A model generated the notes under the pieces. The model saw nothing but the letters and a program-made list of their open reading frames with translations. It did not search any database and was not told where the DNA came from. Made by a program: the position numbers and the translations under genes. From contig DATDUH010000037.1 of assembly GCA_036517755.1 (NCBI GenBank), forward strand, positions 1 through 17,389: a stretch of 17,389 nt of DNA, in the 5' to 3' direction. Positions 1 through 6,863 of this stretch are shown one piece after another (position 1 is the first letter of the stretch; every line of letters starts with the position of its first letter). This stretch comes from JACOXB01 sp036517755. Lineage in GTDB: Bacteria > Patescibacteriota > Minisyncoccia > UBA6257 > Colwellbacteraceae.

Positions 1-1267
1 AATACATCTCGAGTGGATCTTCAGTCTTCTCTCCCATTTTGAATGGTAGGGTTGGCGTGACTGGCGCAAGAATCACGTCAATCTCTTCGAAAGCCCTCTC
101 GAAATCTTGTTTAACCAAGGCTCTGACCTTCTGGGCTTTAATGTAATAGGCGTCATAATAACCGGCTGATAAAACGAAGGTGCCTAGAATTATTCGCCGT
201 TTCGTTTCCGGCCCAAACCCCTGCGCTCGATCTTTTAAATAAAGCTCGAGTAGATTCTGGATCTCGCTCCTCGTGCCATAGCGAATACCGTCATAACGAG
301 ATAGATTACTACTCGCTTCGGCCGGCATAATGATGTAGTAAACCGAAAGAGCATATTTAGTGTGGGGTAAAGATATTTCTTTAAATTTAAAGCCGGCCTT
401 CTTCAGGGTTTCGATTGCCTCCTCCACTCCCCGGGCTACCTCCCCTGATAGTCCTTCAACAAAATATTCTTTGGGAATACCGATGGTAAGATTTTTGATT
501 CTCTCTTCGTCAAAAACCAGAAGTTCGTCGTAATTGAGATTAGGAACGCTCGTTGAATCCAGCTCATCATAGCCGGTGATACCTCGGAAAAGGATGACCG
601 CATCACCAACGGTTTTCGTCAAAGTGCCGATTTGATCAAGAGAAGAAGCTAAAGCAATCAGGCCATAACGGGAAACGGCGCCATAGGTCGGTTTTAAGCC
701 AACTACGCCGCAAAAAGCGGCTGGTTGACGGATTGAACCGCCGGTATCAGAACCCAAGGCCCCCAAGGCCATATTAGCCGCTACGGCGACAGCTGAACCG
801 CCGCTCGAACCGCCCGGAACCCGCTCCTTATCGTGGGGATTTTTGGTAACCTGATAGGCTGAATTTTCGGTCGAACTGCCCATAGCAAACTCGTCAAGAT
901 TAGTTTTACCGAGAAATATTGCCTCCTCTTTTTTTAAGTTTTTTATTACCGTGGCGTCATAAGCAGCGGTGTAGTTTTCCAATATCTTTGACCCAGTTGT
1001 CGCCTGCCGACTTCTGATCAAGATATTATCTTTAATAGCGATGGGAACGCCGGTTAAGTAATGAATCGGTTTGCCTTCGGCGATAAGGGCGTCAACCCTC
1101 GCCGCCTGCACTAGGGCCTCCTCTCGAGCCACTTCAAGGTAGGCTCCGAGTCCTTTATCCTTATCGTCGATTTGACTCAGAAAAAGACTAGTGAGCTCTT
1201 GGGCACTAAACTTTTTCTCCCTCAGTCCCTTATTAGCTTCTTGGATTGTGAGTTTCTCTAAATCCAT
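1..1267 (-). CDS. gatA: Glu-tRNA(Gln)/Asp-tRNA(Asn) amidotransferase subunit A, 3' end cut by window edge
   Basis: GatA is the glutaminase/amidase subunit of the GatCAB complex, which converts Glu-tRNA(Gln) (and often Asp-tRNA(Asn)) to the amidated form in the cytoplasm. I translated the strand by hand: 422 codons are open from the ATG at 1267 to the left edge with no stop. The amidase signature is intact: Lys79 in GVPIAIKDN, the GGSSGGSA run with the cis-Ser at about 154, and Ser178 in SDTGGSIRQP. These positions agree with the Lys79/Ser154/Ser178 triad I recall for Staphylococcus GatA. The later KPTYGAVSRYGLIALASSLDQIG stretch is also typical. The family is about 480-490 aa, so about 60-70 residues lie outside the window. 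The gene starts 5 nt after gatC and is surely co-transcribed with it. gatB is not in the window. Identity is near certain. Confidence 0.97.
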   Translation of the reverse strand, partial: MDLEKLTIQEANKGLREKKFSAQELTSLFLSQIDDKDKGLGAYLEVAREEALVQAARVDALIAEGKPIHYLTGVPIAIKDNILIRSRQATTGSKILENYTAAYDATVIKNLKKEEAIFLGKTNLDEFAMGSSTENSAYQVTKNPHDKERVPGGSSGGSAVAVAANMALGALGSDTGGSIRQPAAFCGVVGLKPTYGAVSRYGLIALASSLDQIGTLTKTVGDAVILFRGITGYDELDSTSVPNLNYDELLVFDEERIKNLTIGIPKEYFVEGLSGEVARGVEEAIETLKKAGFKFKEISLPHTKYALSVYYIIMPAEASSNLSRYDGIRYGTRSEIQNLLELYLKDRAQGFGPETKRRIILGTFVLSAGYYDAYYIKAQKVRALVKQDFERAFEEIDVILAPVTPTLPFKMGEKTEDPLEMY

Positions 1268-1272
1268 AAGGC

Positions 1273-1560
1273 TTAGTCAAAAACCTTAGGCACGCGAAGG
1301 AGCCCATCTTTTTCATCCGGGAATTGTTCCCTTAGAGGTTCGACCCCAACTTTTAACCCGATTTCGTCTTCGCTAGATATATTTACAAGCCCGGTACCGC
1401 CAGCCATTGGCGAAACTTCGTTCGTATCAACGGCCTCGAGCTCTTTAAAATGATCAAGCACCTCGTTTAAATCCTTGGTAAATCTCTCCTCTTCTTCGGG
1501 AGTTAAATCGATTCTGGCGAGGCCTGAAAAATATTTAATATCAAATTCTTTATTCGGCAT
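1273..1560 (-). CDS. gatC: Glu-tRNA(Gln) amidotransferase subunit C
   Basis: GatC is the small non-catalytic subunit of GatCAB; it wraps around GatA and stabilises it. At 95 aa the length is normal for the family. The N-terminal helix reads YFSGLARIDLTPEEEERF, matching the family pattern of a 'LARL-L-eEE' helix. The middle LNEVLDHFKELEAVDT and the C-terminal PLREQFPDE-GLLRVPKV blocks are also characteristic. The ATG at 1560 has GAGG directly against it, too close for a normal Shine-Dalgarno spacing, so translation is probably coupled to ligA, whose TGA lies 6 nt upstream. gatA begins 5 nt after the stop. The ligA-gatC-gatA order on one strand suggests one transcript. Confidence 0.95.
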   Translation of the reverse strand: MPNKEFDIKYFSGLARIDLTPEEEERFTKDLNEVLDHFKELEAVDTNEVSPMAGGTGLVNISSEDEIGLKVGVEPLREQFPDEKDGLLRVPKVFD

Positions 1561-1566
1561 CCTCGG

Positions 1567-3573
1567 TCATTTTATCATATCTAGGAACTCTTTCTCGACG
1601 AGCGTCCTCACTCCCAGTTTCTTTGCCCTATCTAATTTAGAGCCCGGTTCCCGCCCCGCCAATACGTAATCAGTCCTTCGGCTAACTGATTCGGAAACAT
1701 CGCCCCCCAAAGTCATAATTCTTTCTTTGGCTTCGTCGCGGCCCATTGACTCGAGGCTACCGGTTAAGACGAAGATGAGACCCGATAGTTTTAAGTTTTG
1801 AGTTTTTAGTTTTTTGGTTTCTATTTTCACGCCGACTTTGTCTAATTTTTCCAGAAACTTAATATTTCTGGATTTGCGGAACCAATCGTAAATACTCTGG
1901 GCTACCTTAGGCCCAATGTCGGGAATTTGTTGAAGCCTCTTAATCGAGAAGTCTTGAAATGTTTTTAAAATTTCGAGCGGGCGCTGAACTCGAAGATAAG
2001 AAATCTCCTCCGCCAAAACCGAGGCGGTTTCTTCGCCGACATGAAGAATGCCTAGACTATAAATAAAACGGGCGAGGGAGATTATTTTCTTCGATTCGAT
2101 TTCGTTAGTGATATTCTCGGCCGACTTCTCGCCAAAACGCGGCAGGGCGGCGATATCGCCTGCCTTTAGAGTAAAGATATCGGCCGCATCAGAGATTAGT
2201 CCTTCGTCCAGAAAGCGATCAATAATTTTTGTGCCTAATCCCCGAAGGTCAAAGGCGGATCTCGAAACGAAGTGATAAAGCTGTTCCCGGTTTCGGGCGC
2301 CGCAGTTTGGATTAGAACAACGAAAAAGCGCCCCCTCTCTTCTCGCCGGCGAGCTATCAATCGGGCATTTGTTTGGCATCTCAAAATCCTTTTCTTTCCC
2401 GGTCCGGAGGTTATCTAGGACTTTAGTCACTTGAGGGATAACATCTCCAGCCCGGCTCACAACCACCGTGTCGCCGATTTTGAGGCCCAAACGTTTAATT
2501 TCATCGTAGTTGTGGAGAGTCGCGCTCGTTACCGTTACTCCGCCAACCTCAACCGGCTTCAATTTGGCCACCGGTGTTAGAACGCCGGTCCGACCGACCT
2601 GAACCTTAATGCCTAGAACCACGGTGGTCGCTTCCTTAGGAGAGAATTTATAAGCGATCGCTCCCCGAGGCGCCTTACCGATCGCGCCGGCTCTTTTAAA
2701 AATTTGGTTATCGTTAACAATGACGACAATCCCATCAATTTCGTAAGGCAACTTATCGCGGTGTTTGTCCCAATAATCCCTGAATTCGATAATCTCTTCG
2801 AAAGAATGAACCAGCTTATTGTTTGGATTGGTTTTAAAACCAAGTTCTTTAAGTAGTTGATGCTCTGCCTCGTGAGTTTTCTGACCAAGATCAGTTACCA
2901 CCGCATATTCAAAAGAGTCGAGTTTTCTCGAAGCAGTTATTTTTGGATCAAGCTGACGCACCGAACCAGCGGCAATGTTGCGGGGATTCGCGTATTTTTT
3001 ACCTCCCCTCCTGTCTTGTTCCCGATTAATTCTCTCGAACTCTTTTTGGGTTAAAAAAACCTCGCCGCGCACAATCAGTTTTTTAGTTTTTAGTTTCAAT
3101 GGTATAGCTTCGATGGTTTTAAGATTCTCGGTAACGTCCTCGCCGGTAAACCCGTCGCCTCGAGTTGAACCCTGAGCCAAAACCCCATTTTCATAAACAA
3201 GCTCAATGGCCAACCCGTCAATCTTCAACTCAAGATAAAATTCTGGCTTTAACTTCCGGCCTAGATATTTTTCTAATCTCTCCCACCAGGCCTTTAGATC
3301 GGCCTCGGAAAAAGCGTCGTTAAAAGAAAGCATCGGTGCCTCATGGCTGACTTTTTTAAAAGCCTTAAGCGGGGCGCCCCCGACTCGTTGAGTCGGGGAG
3401 TCTGAAGTAACGAATTCGGGGTAGGCGGTTTCTAGATCAAAAAGTTCCTTCTTAAGAGTATCGAGAGCGCTATCCGAGATCAGCGACTTATCTAAAACAT
3501 GATAGGCGTGACGACAACGCTCGATTTCCCTTTTTAACTTCTCTATTCTTTCCCGGACTTCTTCTTTGGTCAT
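1567..3573 (-). CDS. ligA: NAD+-dependent DNA ligase LigA
   Basis: LigA seals nicks in DNA during replication and repair, using NAD+ to adenylate its active-site lysine. At 668 aa it is full length. Domain order: Ia domain with HAYHVLDKS-ISDS and DSPTQRVGGAPL (about 23-68); adenylation domain with the KIDG motif (Lys117), STRGDGFTGEDVT and YEIDGIVV (277-284); OB fold around 315-385; zinc-binding motif 403-424; helix-hairpin-helix domain about 435-565; and a BRCT domain from about 595 to the end. Two things are odd. The second of the four zinc cysteines is Asp (CPID at 403-406, with Cys419 and Cys424). The linker between the HhH and BRCT domains is encoded by an AAAACT-like simple repeat. The start at 3573 lies 11 nt after the last minor-pilin gene, so ligA appears to be read through from the pilus operon. 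There is no clear Shine-Dalgarno (AAGATGAAAA upstream). Confidence 0.97.
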   Translation of the reverse strand: MTKEEVRERIEKLKREIERCRHAYHVLDKSLISDSALDTLKKELFDLETAYPEFVTSDSPTQRVGGAPLKAFKKVSHEAPMLSFNDAFSEADLKAWWERLEKYLGRKLKPEFYLELKIDGLAIELVYENGVLAQGSTRGDGFTGEDVTENLKTIEAIPLKLKTKKLIVRGEVFLTQKEFERINREQDRRGGKKYANPRNIAAGSVRQLDPKITASRKLDSFEYAVVTDLGQKTHEAEHQLLKELGFKTNPNNKLVHSFEEIIEFRDYWDKHRDKLPYEIDGIVVIVNDNQIFKRAGAIGKAPRGAIAYKFSPKEATTVVLGIKVQVGRTGVLTPVAKLKPVEVGGVTVTSATLHNYDEIKRLGLKIGDTVVVSRAGDVIPQVTKVLDNLRTGKEKDFEMPNKCPIDSSPARREGALFRCSNPNCGARNREQLYHFVSRSAFDLRGLGTKIIDRFLDEGLISDAADIFTLKAGDIAALPRFGEKSAENITNEIESKKIISLARFIYSLGILHVGEETASVLAEEISYLRVQRPLEILKTFQDFSIKRLQQIPDIGPKVAQSIYDWFRKSRNIKFLEKLDKVGVKIETKKLKTQNLKLSGLIFVLTGSLESMGRDEAKERIMTLGGDVSESVSRRTDYVLAGREPGSKLDRAKKLGVRTLVEKEFLDMIK
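1786..1820 (-). repeat. AAAACT-type simple repeat inside ligA
   Basis: On the gene strand this is a run of AAAACT/AAAAACT units without G, encoding KKLKTQNLKL in the linker before the BRCT domain of LigA. A second, shorter copy of the same style lies at 3076-3097 in the same gene. A similar sequence motif at two places in one gene is not explained by protein conservation. It may be an insertion of a low-complexity dispersed repeat that happens to stay in frame. Confidence 0.55.
3076..3097 (-). repeat. second AAAACT-type repeat copy inside ligA
   Basis: The gene strand contains two consecutive ACTAAAAA units and encodes KLKTKKL, between the conserved ENLKTIEAIP and VRGEVF blocks of the adenylation domain, a position where LigA proteins vary in length. 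It shares the core AACTAAAAACT with the copy at 1786-1820. Confidence 0.45.
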
Positions 3574-3584
3574 TTTTCATCTTT

Positions 3585-3959
3585 TTAGAAACCGACGAGC
3601 TCGAGAGCCCTAGAAGTGCGACCCGCCCGTCCAACCGACTTAATCGATTCACCCGAGTCGATTGTTTTAAAACTCGAACCATTACCCAGTTCCACTGGCT
3701 GGACCTCACCGCAATCCTTGCCTGAATCCTGATAACGTTTAAAAAGAGCGCATTCAAGGCCGCTATCCGCGGCGAAAATCGACCGAGTGGAGCCATTGAT
3801 ATCGGCGGCTTGACGCAATTGATGAAGCACTAAAAGTCCAGCGAGAGAAGTCGCTCCCAGAATAGCCCCGGAGAGCAACATCACCGTTAAAAGCATCACC
3901 TGCCCGCCTCGACTCGCGTCTCTCGTCGACGCGAGTCTGGGCCCTTCTTTCTTTCTCAT
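3585..3959 (-). CDS. PilX/GspK-like minor pilin, tip-complex candidate
   Basis: A 124-aa protein with a basic leader (MRKKEGPRLASTRDASR), a GGQ peptidase-like site at 18-20, one hydrophobic helix (about 21-46), and then the run AADSGLECALF at 63-73, which is typical of PilX-type minor pilins. It has no Glu at +5 after the likely cleavage (residues are Q V M L L). Loss of Glu5 is a known property of GspK, the tip pseudopilin of type II secretion. True GspK is larger, so this is a reduced version. It is the fourth of four overlapping minor-pilin genes, starting within an ATGA overlap with the gene before it. Cys70 and Cys83 could pair. Its leader is encoded by a 10-bp inverted repeat (3911-3937). 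PilX/GspK assignment is by position and these features, not by clear homology. Confidence 0.72.
   Translation of the reverse strand: MRKKEGPRLASTRDASRGGQVMLLTVMLLSGAILGATSLAGLLVLHQLRQAADINGSTRSIFAADSGLECALFKRYQDSGKDCGEVQPVELGNGSSFKTIDSGESIKSVGRAGRTSRALELVGF
3911..3937. repeat. 10-bp perfect inverted repeat in prepilin leader
   Basis: GACTCGCGTC at 3911-3920 and its exact complement GACGCGAGTC at 3928-3937 flank a 7-nt loop. The hairpin sits in the part of the PilX-like gene that encodes the leader, just before the GGQ cleavage region. It looks like a palindromic mini-repeat that has been tolerated there, or a translational hairpin. Confidence 0.7.
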
Positions 3960-4480
3960 GTATCTAAAATTCTTGCACTGACCGTAGTTTGAAGGTTAAT
4001 GGTTATTCCTTTTTCGCCGATAACCGTCAAAATAATACTCACTCGAGGGGGAAAATTATCACCCGCTTCGGTGCCCATAAGAATGAAGTTCAATCTATCA
4101 AGCCCGACCTCCGGAGAAGTCATTATCTCGTAATCATTATCGTTCGGACAATCGCCGACACACCGGCCGACCCCATTCACCGACCCCCCCCCGACGGAAT
4201 ACGTAACAAGTTTATAATTTACCTCTTCGCCATCATCGTTGGTGAATTGAAGCACTTCAACTTCGCCAGTAGTATCGTTAAAAGAAGAGCCGGTCCTAAT
4301 CTCGCGAGCCATTCCCTCGATAACGAAGGCGGCATCATTCATAGAGGCGCTTAAATTGATAATAATTCTTTGAGTCCTTAGGGTCTGGATAAAAACTCCG
4401 GCAGCCAAACCAACGAGCACTATAAACAATCCCGAAGAAATAAGGAGTTCGACGAGTGTGAATCCCCTATCCTTTCTCAT
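3956..4480 (-). CDS. PilW/GspJ-like minor prepilin
   Basis: A 174-aa prepilin with the classic type III signal: short basic leader MRKDRG, cleavage predicted after Gly6, then FTLVELLISSGLFIVLVGLA with Glu at +5. The globular part carries the block VIEGMAREIRTGSS (53-66), the usual signature after the helix in PilW/GspJ proteins, and an RCVGDC pair (Cys107, Cys111) that may close a small disulphide loop. It overlaps both neighbours by 4 nt (ATGA), so translation is coupled. By order it takes the J position of an H-I-J-K minor-pilin set. It would be inserted in the membrane by its N-terminal helix, processed by the PilD encoded upstream, and built into the pilus tip. Confidence 0.85.
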   Translation of the reverse strand: MRKDRGFTLVELLISSGLFIVLVGLAAGVFIQTLRTQRIIINLSASMNDAAFVIEGMAREIRTGSSFNDTTGEVEVLQFTNDDGEEVNYKLVTYSVGGGSVNGVGRCVGDCPNDNDYEIMTSPEVGLDRLNFILMGTEAGDNFPPRVSIILTVIGEKGITINLQTTVSARILDT

Positions 4481-5001
4481 GGTCGCCAGTTATAAAAATG
4501 GTCTTCTAAATTAATCGAGAAGCTCGTGCCTCCTCGACTCCGCCACTCGACTCGGGAGTTAACCCGAATTTCATCTTCGCTCAAATTATTGATCGTAATC
4601 ACTCTTCTAAAATTGGTTTCGTCACCGGCGGTATAATTGTATCTTCCGGAATCTTTATCGAATTTAAGAAGCTCATCGGAGAGATTTTCGTCAAGGGCAA
4701 TACTTGAGTATTCAACCCCGAATTCCCCGTCTCGCTCCAGGCCCTCATTCCAAGGATTTCTTTCGATAACATTGTGGTCAAGGATATTTTTAGCCACCTC
4801 GACACCCTCGGCGGCCAAGTTGGCGGCGATATACTGGTCGGCGGCGACTCGATTTAAACCAAGACTTTGGGAAAGGAGAGTAAAAATACCCAAGAGACCA
4901 ATTACCATCACGCTGATAGCGACCATCAGTTCAACCAGTACCTGCCCATCCGACAGGCGGGCCTGCCCGTTATTTTTATTCTGCTTTGATTTGTCCGACA
5001 T
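4477..5001 (-). CDS. PilV/GspI-like minor prepilin
   Basis: A 174-aa protein with an unusually long hydrophilic leader of 19 residues, cleavage predicted at G19/Q20 (SDG^QVLVELMVA) with Glu at +5. Gln replaces the usual Phe at +1. The helix region VLVELMVAISVMVIGLLGIF and the following NLAAEGVEVAKNILD (61-75) are characteristic of PilV/GspI proteins. The leader reads NGQARLSDGQ, with an internal NGQ/DGQ duplication that reflects a GC-rich repeat in the DNA (4941-4969). The gene overlaps the GspH-like gene upstream by 26 nt and the PilW-like gene downstream by 4 nt. Likely a core member of the tip-priming complex. Confidence 0.82.
   Translation of the reverse strand: MSDKSKQNKNNGQARLSDGQVLVELMVAISVMVIGLLGIFTLLSQSLGLNRVAADQYIAANLAAEGVEVAKNILDHNVIERNPWNEGLERDGEFGVEYSSIALDENLSDELLKFDKDSGRYNYTAGDETNFRRVITINNLSEDEIRVNSRVEWRSRGGTSFSINLEDHFYNWRP
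4941..4969. repeat. GC-rich palindromic mini-repeat in prepilin leader
   Basis: Two direct copies of CCTGCCC (4941-4947 and 4963-4969) flank CAGGC-GG-GCCTG, an inverted repeat at 4954-4965. The element is much richer in G and C than its surroundings and encodes the QARLSDGQ part of the PilV-like leader. It resembles the CCTGCC/GGCAGG palindromic repeats I recall scattered through Patescibacteria genomes; that resemblance is from memory. Confidence 0.55.
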
Positions 5002-5536
5002 TGTTAACTGTTATCGTAAAGTCGCCTGAACCGTCGGCTAGTTCAACAATAACCGAGGCCGATGTTTGTCCGTCGTTTATCTCGATATCAGGATCAGGTG
5101 GAATAAAAACAAGATCGCTTAGACTTGTCTCATCGGTCACTCTCACTACTGCCGAGTCGAGAACAATCTTATTAACTTCCCCATCAAGTTTTAGGTCGTT
5201 ATCACTATCATAGCGATCGTTGGCCGGACATTCTGAGGCCCGGTCTTGGAAAATAAAGATTTCTTGGGCGTTCCGATCAACTTTTACTCCATAAGCACAG
5301 ATTTGAGGCCCAACGCCACTTGCCCCGGCGAAAAAAGTCTCGATACTTAGAAATTTAGCCCGGGAAATAAGACTTAAAATCTTAGCCTCAGTGCTTGTAA
5401 GGAGCAATTGCTTGCTGCTCTGACTGCTATAACCGATGAGGATGGCGGATAAAATCACAATAATGCTCACCACAATCATCATTTCAACGAGGGTAAACCC
5501 CCCTTTAGGTGAAGCTGAAAAGGGCGAAATAACCAT
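4976..5536 (-). CDS. GspH/FimT-like minor prepilin
   Basis: A 186-aa prepilin with cleavage predicted after Gly13 (SPKGG^FTLVEMMIVV) and Glu at +5. The helix SIIVILSAILIGYSSQSSKQLL is followed by LSLISRAKFLSIETF, the helix extension seen in GspH-like proteins. The end ITVNNVGQIK fits the last strand of the GspH fold. Cys80 and Cys103 could pair. An acidic loop, YDSDNDLKLDGE (109-120), resembles a calcium-binding loop. The ATG at 5536 lies inside the end of pilD, giving a 32-nt overlap; no other plausible start exists before the cleavage site. It is first of the four-gene minor-pilin block, as gspH is in many secretion operons. Confidence 0.83.
   Translation of the reverse strand: MVISPFSASPKGGFTLVEMMIVVSIIVILSAILIGYSSQSSKQLLLTSTEAKILSLISRAKFLSIETFFAGASGVGPQICAYGVKVDRNAQEIFIFQDRASECPANDRYDSDNDLKLDGEVNKIVLDSAVVRVTDETSLSDLVFIPPDPDIEINDGQTSASVIVELADGSGDFTITVNNVGQIKAE
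5501..5524. repeat. short inverted repeat in GspH-like leader / pilD 3' end
   Basis: CCCTTT (5501-5506) and AAAGGG (5519-5524) are complementary around a 12-nt loop. It lies in the region where the pilD end overlaps the leader of the GspH-like gene, so both frames must read through it. This is the weakest of the four leader-associated repeats. Confidence 0.4.
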
Positions 5537-6362
5537 TAAGAATATGGTAACCGAAAAAGAAGATTAATGTCATCCCTAGGGCGATGAAGGGCCCGAAAGG
5601 AAGGCTGTCCTTCATTTCTTTTTTACCTAAGGCGAGAAGGACTACGCCCGCCATTGCCCCGATGATAAAGGCGGCGGCAAAAGAGAGGATTGCGTCCGGC
5701 CAACCCACGAAAAGGCCTAAGCTAGCCGCTAATTTTACGTCGCCCATACCCATGGCTCGGCCGCGGCTAAACAGATAAAGCCCGCCGAAAAGAAAAAGGC
5801 CGACGAGCGCCCCGGCCAGATAATTAATCCAGGCCGAAGAATCATCAAGCCAAAAGATTAGGGCATAGCTCCCCAGGGAAGAACCGACGATTTTGCCCCC
5901 CAGAAGACCGAACTGATTGGTCAACTCGGCCGAGGCAACACCGACAACTCCTAGTCCCAGGATAATCAGATTTAACTGGTCGGGAATGATTTTTAGGCGG
6001 ATATCAATAATGGTAATAACAATAAGAGTTAGAAACAGAAGAAGCCAAAGAAAAGTGCTAAAACCCAAACCTAATTTAAGAGGAACTAAGACGAAAATGA
6101 GACCGGTTATAATTTCAACAATCGGATAACGAGAAGAGAGTTTAGAGAGGCAACGGCGACACCTTCCTCGCTGAATTAGAAAACTAAAAAGAGGGATAAG
6201 TTCAAACCACCTGAGATTTCCTTCGCAACTCTCACAGCGGGATCTTCCTCGAAAACTGTTTTTAAATCCTCGCTCCGGCGAAAATCGAGATGCTAAAACA
6301 TCGAGATAACTTCCAAGTAGGGTTCCGAAAAAAAAGAAGGTGAGATAACCGAGAAAGGTCAA
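5505..6362 (-). CDS. pilD: prepilin peptidase / N-methyltransferase PilD
   Basis: A membrane aspartyl protease (family A24) that cleaves prepilin leaders after Gly and usually methylates the new N-terminus. The 285-aa sequence has the cytoplasmic Zn motif with two CxxC pairs (Cys43/46 and Cys68/71) typical of bifunctional enzymes, and both catalytic aspartates: Asp120 in the IIDIRLKIIPD block and Asp208 in GMGDVK. About eight hydrophobic segments are visible. The usual GSFLNV motif near the N-terminus reads GSYLDV here. The start is TTG at 6362: the codon two before it is the in-frame TAG of pilA and no other start exists upstream of GSYLDV, so reinitiation after pilA is the likely mode. Its substrates are the prepilins encoded around it. 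Confidence 0.95.
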   Translation of the reverse strand: MTFLGYLTFFFFGTLLGSYLDVLASRFSPERGFKNSFRGRSRCESCEGNLRWFELIPLFSFLIQRGRCRRCLSKLSSRYPIVEIITGLIFVLVPLKLGLGFSTFLWLLLFLTLIVITIIDIRLKIIPDQLNLIILGLGVVGVASAELTNQFGLLGGKIVGSSLGSYALIFWLDDSSAWINYLAGALVGLFLFGGLYLFSRGRAMGMGDVKLAASLGLFVGWPDAILSFAAAFIIGAMAGVVLLALGKKEMKDSLPFGPFIALGMTLIFFFGYHILNGYFALFSFT

Positions 6363-6365
6363 CTT

Positions 6366-6863
6366 CTATGACTGAATACAGTAAATAAGACCGGCGTCGG
6401 CACAATCAACCCCGTAAACCGTTCCATCGGCATCATCTTTAAGCACGCTATTGTCCCGCTCTAATTCCGCGCCAATAACATATTGGAGCCGGTCACCGTT
6501 CACGCCATAATAATAGGTCCGACCGGTTACCGGATCGTTGGGAAAATTAGAGGTGACATCCGGTTCCATCGAGTCTTCAAGCTGACTCCAGCTTGCCGGA
6601 TCAGTGGTAGTGCAATCACCGCCAGCATCGATCCCACCTGGATAGTATCCGCACTTATTGTAATAGAGCTCAAGAAAATTCTGGGTATTTTTAAGATCAC
6701 CAATTCTTCTCGTGTCTCTGGCCGTCGCCTGGAAACCAGTAACGCCAGTAAGCACTACTCCGGCGAGGATTGCGATCACGGCGATCACAATCAACATCTC
6801 GACCAAGGTAAACCCCTTCGACTGGCTCAGGGCAAGTCCACCGTGTTTCATCATTACTTTCAT
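6366..6863 (-). CDS. pilA: major type IV pilin (PilA/PulG-like)
   Basis: The likely shaft subunit. Cleavage is predicted after Gly17 (LALSQSKG^FTLVEMLIV) with Glu at +5. The helix EMLIVIAVIAILAGVVLTG is followed by ARDTRRIGDLKNTQNFLELYYNKCGYYP, the PulG-like pattern common in pilins of candidate-phyla bacteria. Four cysteines (71, 84, 154, 162) suggest two disulphides, with 154-162 close to the C-terminus like a disulphide-bound loop. The mature chain would be 148 aa. The longest ORF starts at 6863, but this ATG overlaps a strong extended -10 box. The ATGs at 6854 and 6851 fit a leaderless transcript better, giving an N-terminus MMKHGG or MKHGG. The leader is encoded by a dispersed-type repeat (6815-6836). 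Placed between pilC and pilD, 10 nt after pilC. Confidence 0.9.
   Translation of the reverse strand: MKVMMKHGGLALSQSKGFTLVEMLIVIAVIAILAGVVLTGVTGFQATARDTRRIGDLKNTQNFLELYYNKCGYYPGGIDAGGDCTTTDPASWSQLEDSMEPDVTSNFPNDPVTGRTYYYGVNGDRLQYVIGAELERDNSVLKDDADGTVYGVDCADAGLIYCIQS
6815..6836. repeat. dispersed-type mini-repeat in pilA leader
   Basis: The sequence CCTTCGACTGGCTCAGGGCA and its continuation encode LALSQSKG on the minus strand, directly before the pilin cleavage site. It matches the CTTCGAC-n-GCTCAGG-CAAG style of short interspersed repeat that I recall from many Parcubacteria and other genomes, where it yields LSLSKG-like peptides. Recognition is from memory and needs a genome search. Confidence 0.55.

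Noticed and set aside
3378..3398. Perfect 9-bp hairpin with a 3-nt loop, resembling a terminator or mini-repeat
   Set aside because: It lies in ligA and encodes the family-conserved DSPTQRVGG motif, so protein conservation explains the sequence; no T-run follows.
3488..3796. Minus-strand ORF of 102 codons spanning the PilX-like/ligA junction
   Set aside because: It overlaps two supported genes in another frame and has no recognisable motif.
3989..4354. Plus-strand ORF of 121 codons opposite the PilW-like gene
   Set aside because: The minus-strand prepilin has a clear signal and coupled neighbours; the plus-strand translation has no recognisable features and no start signal.
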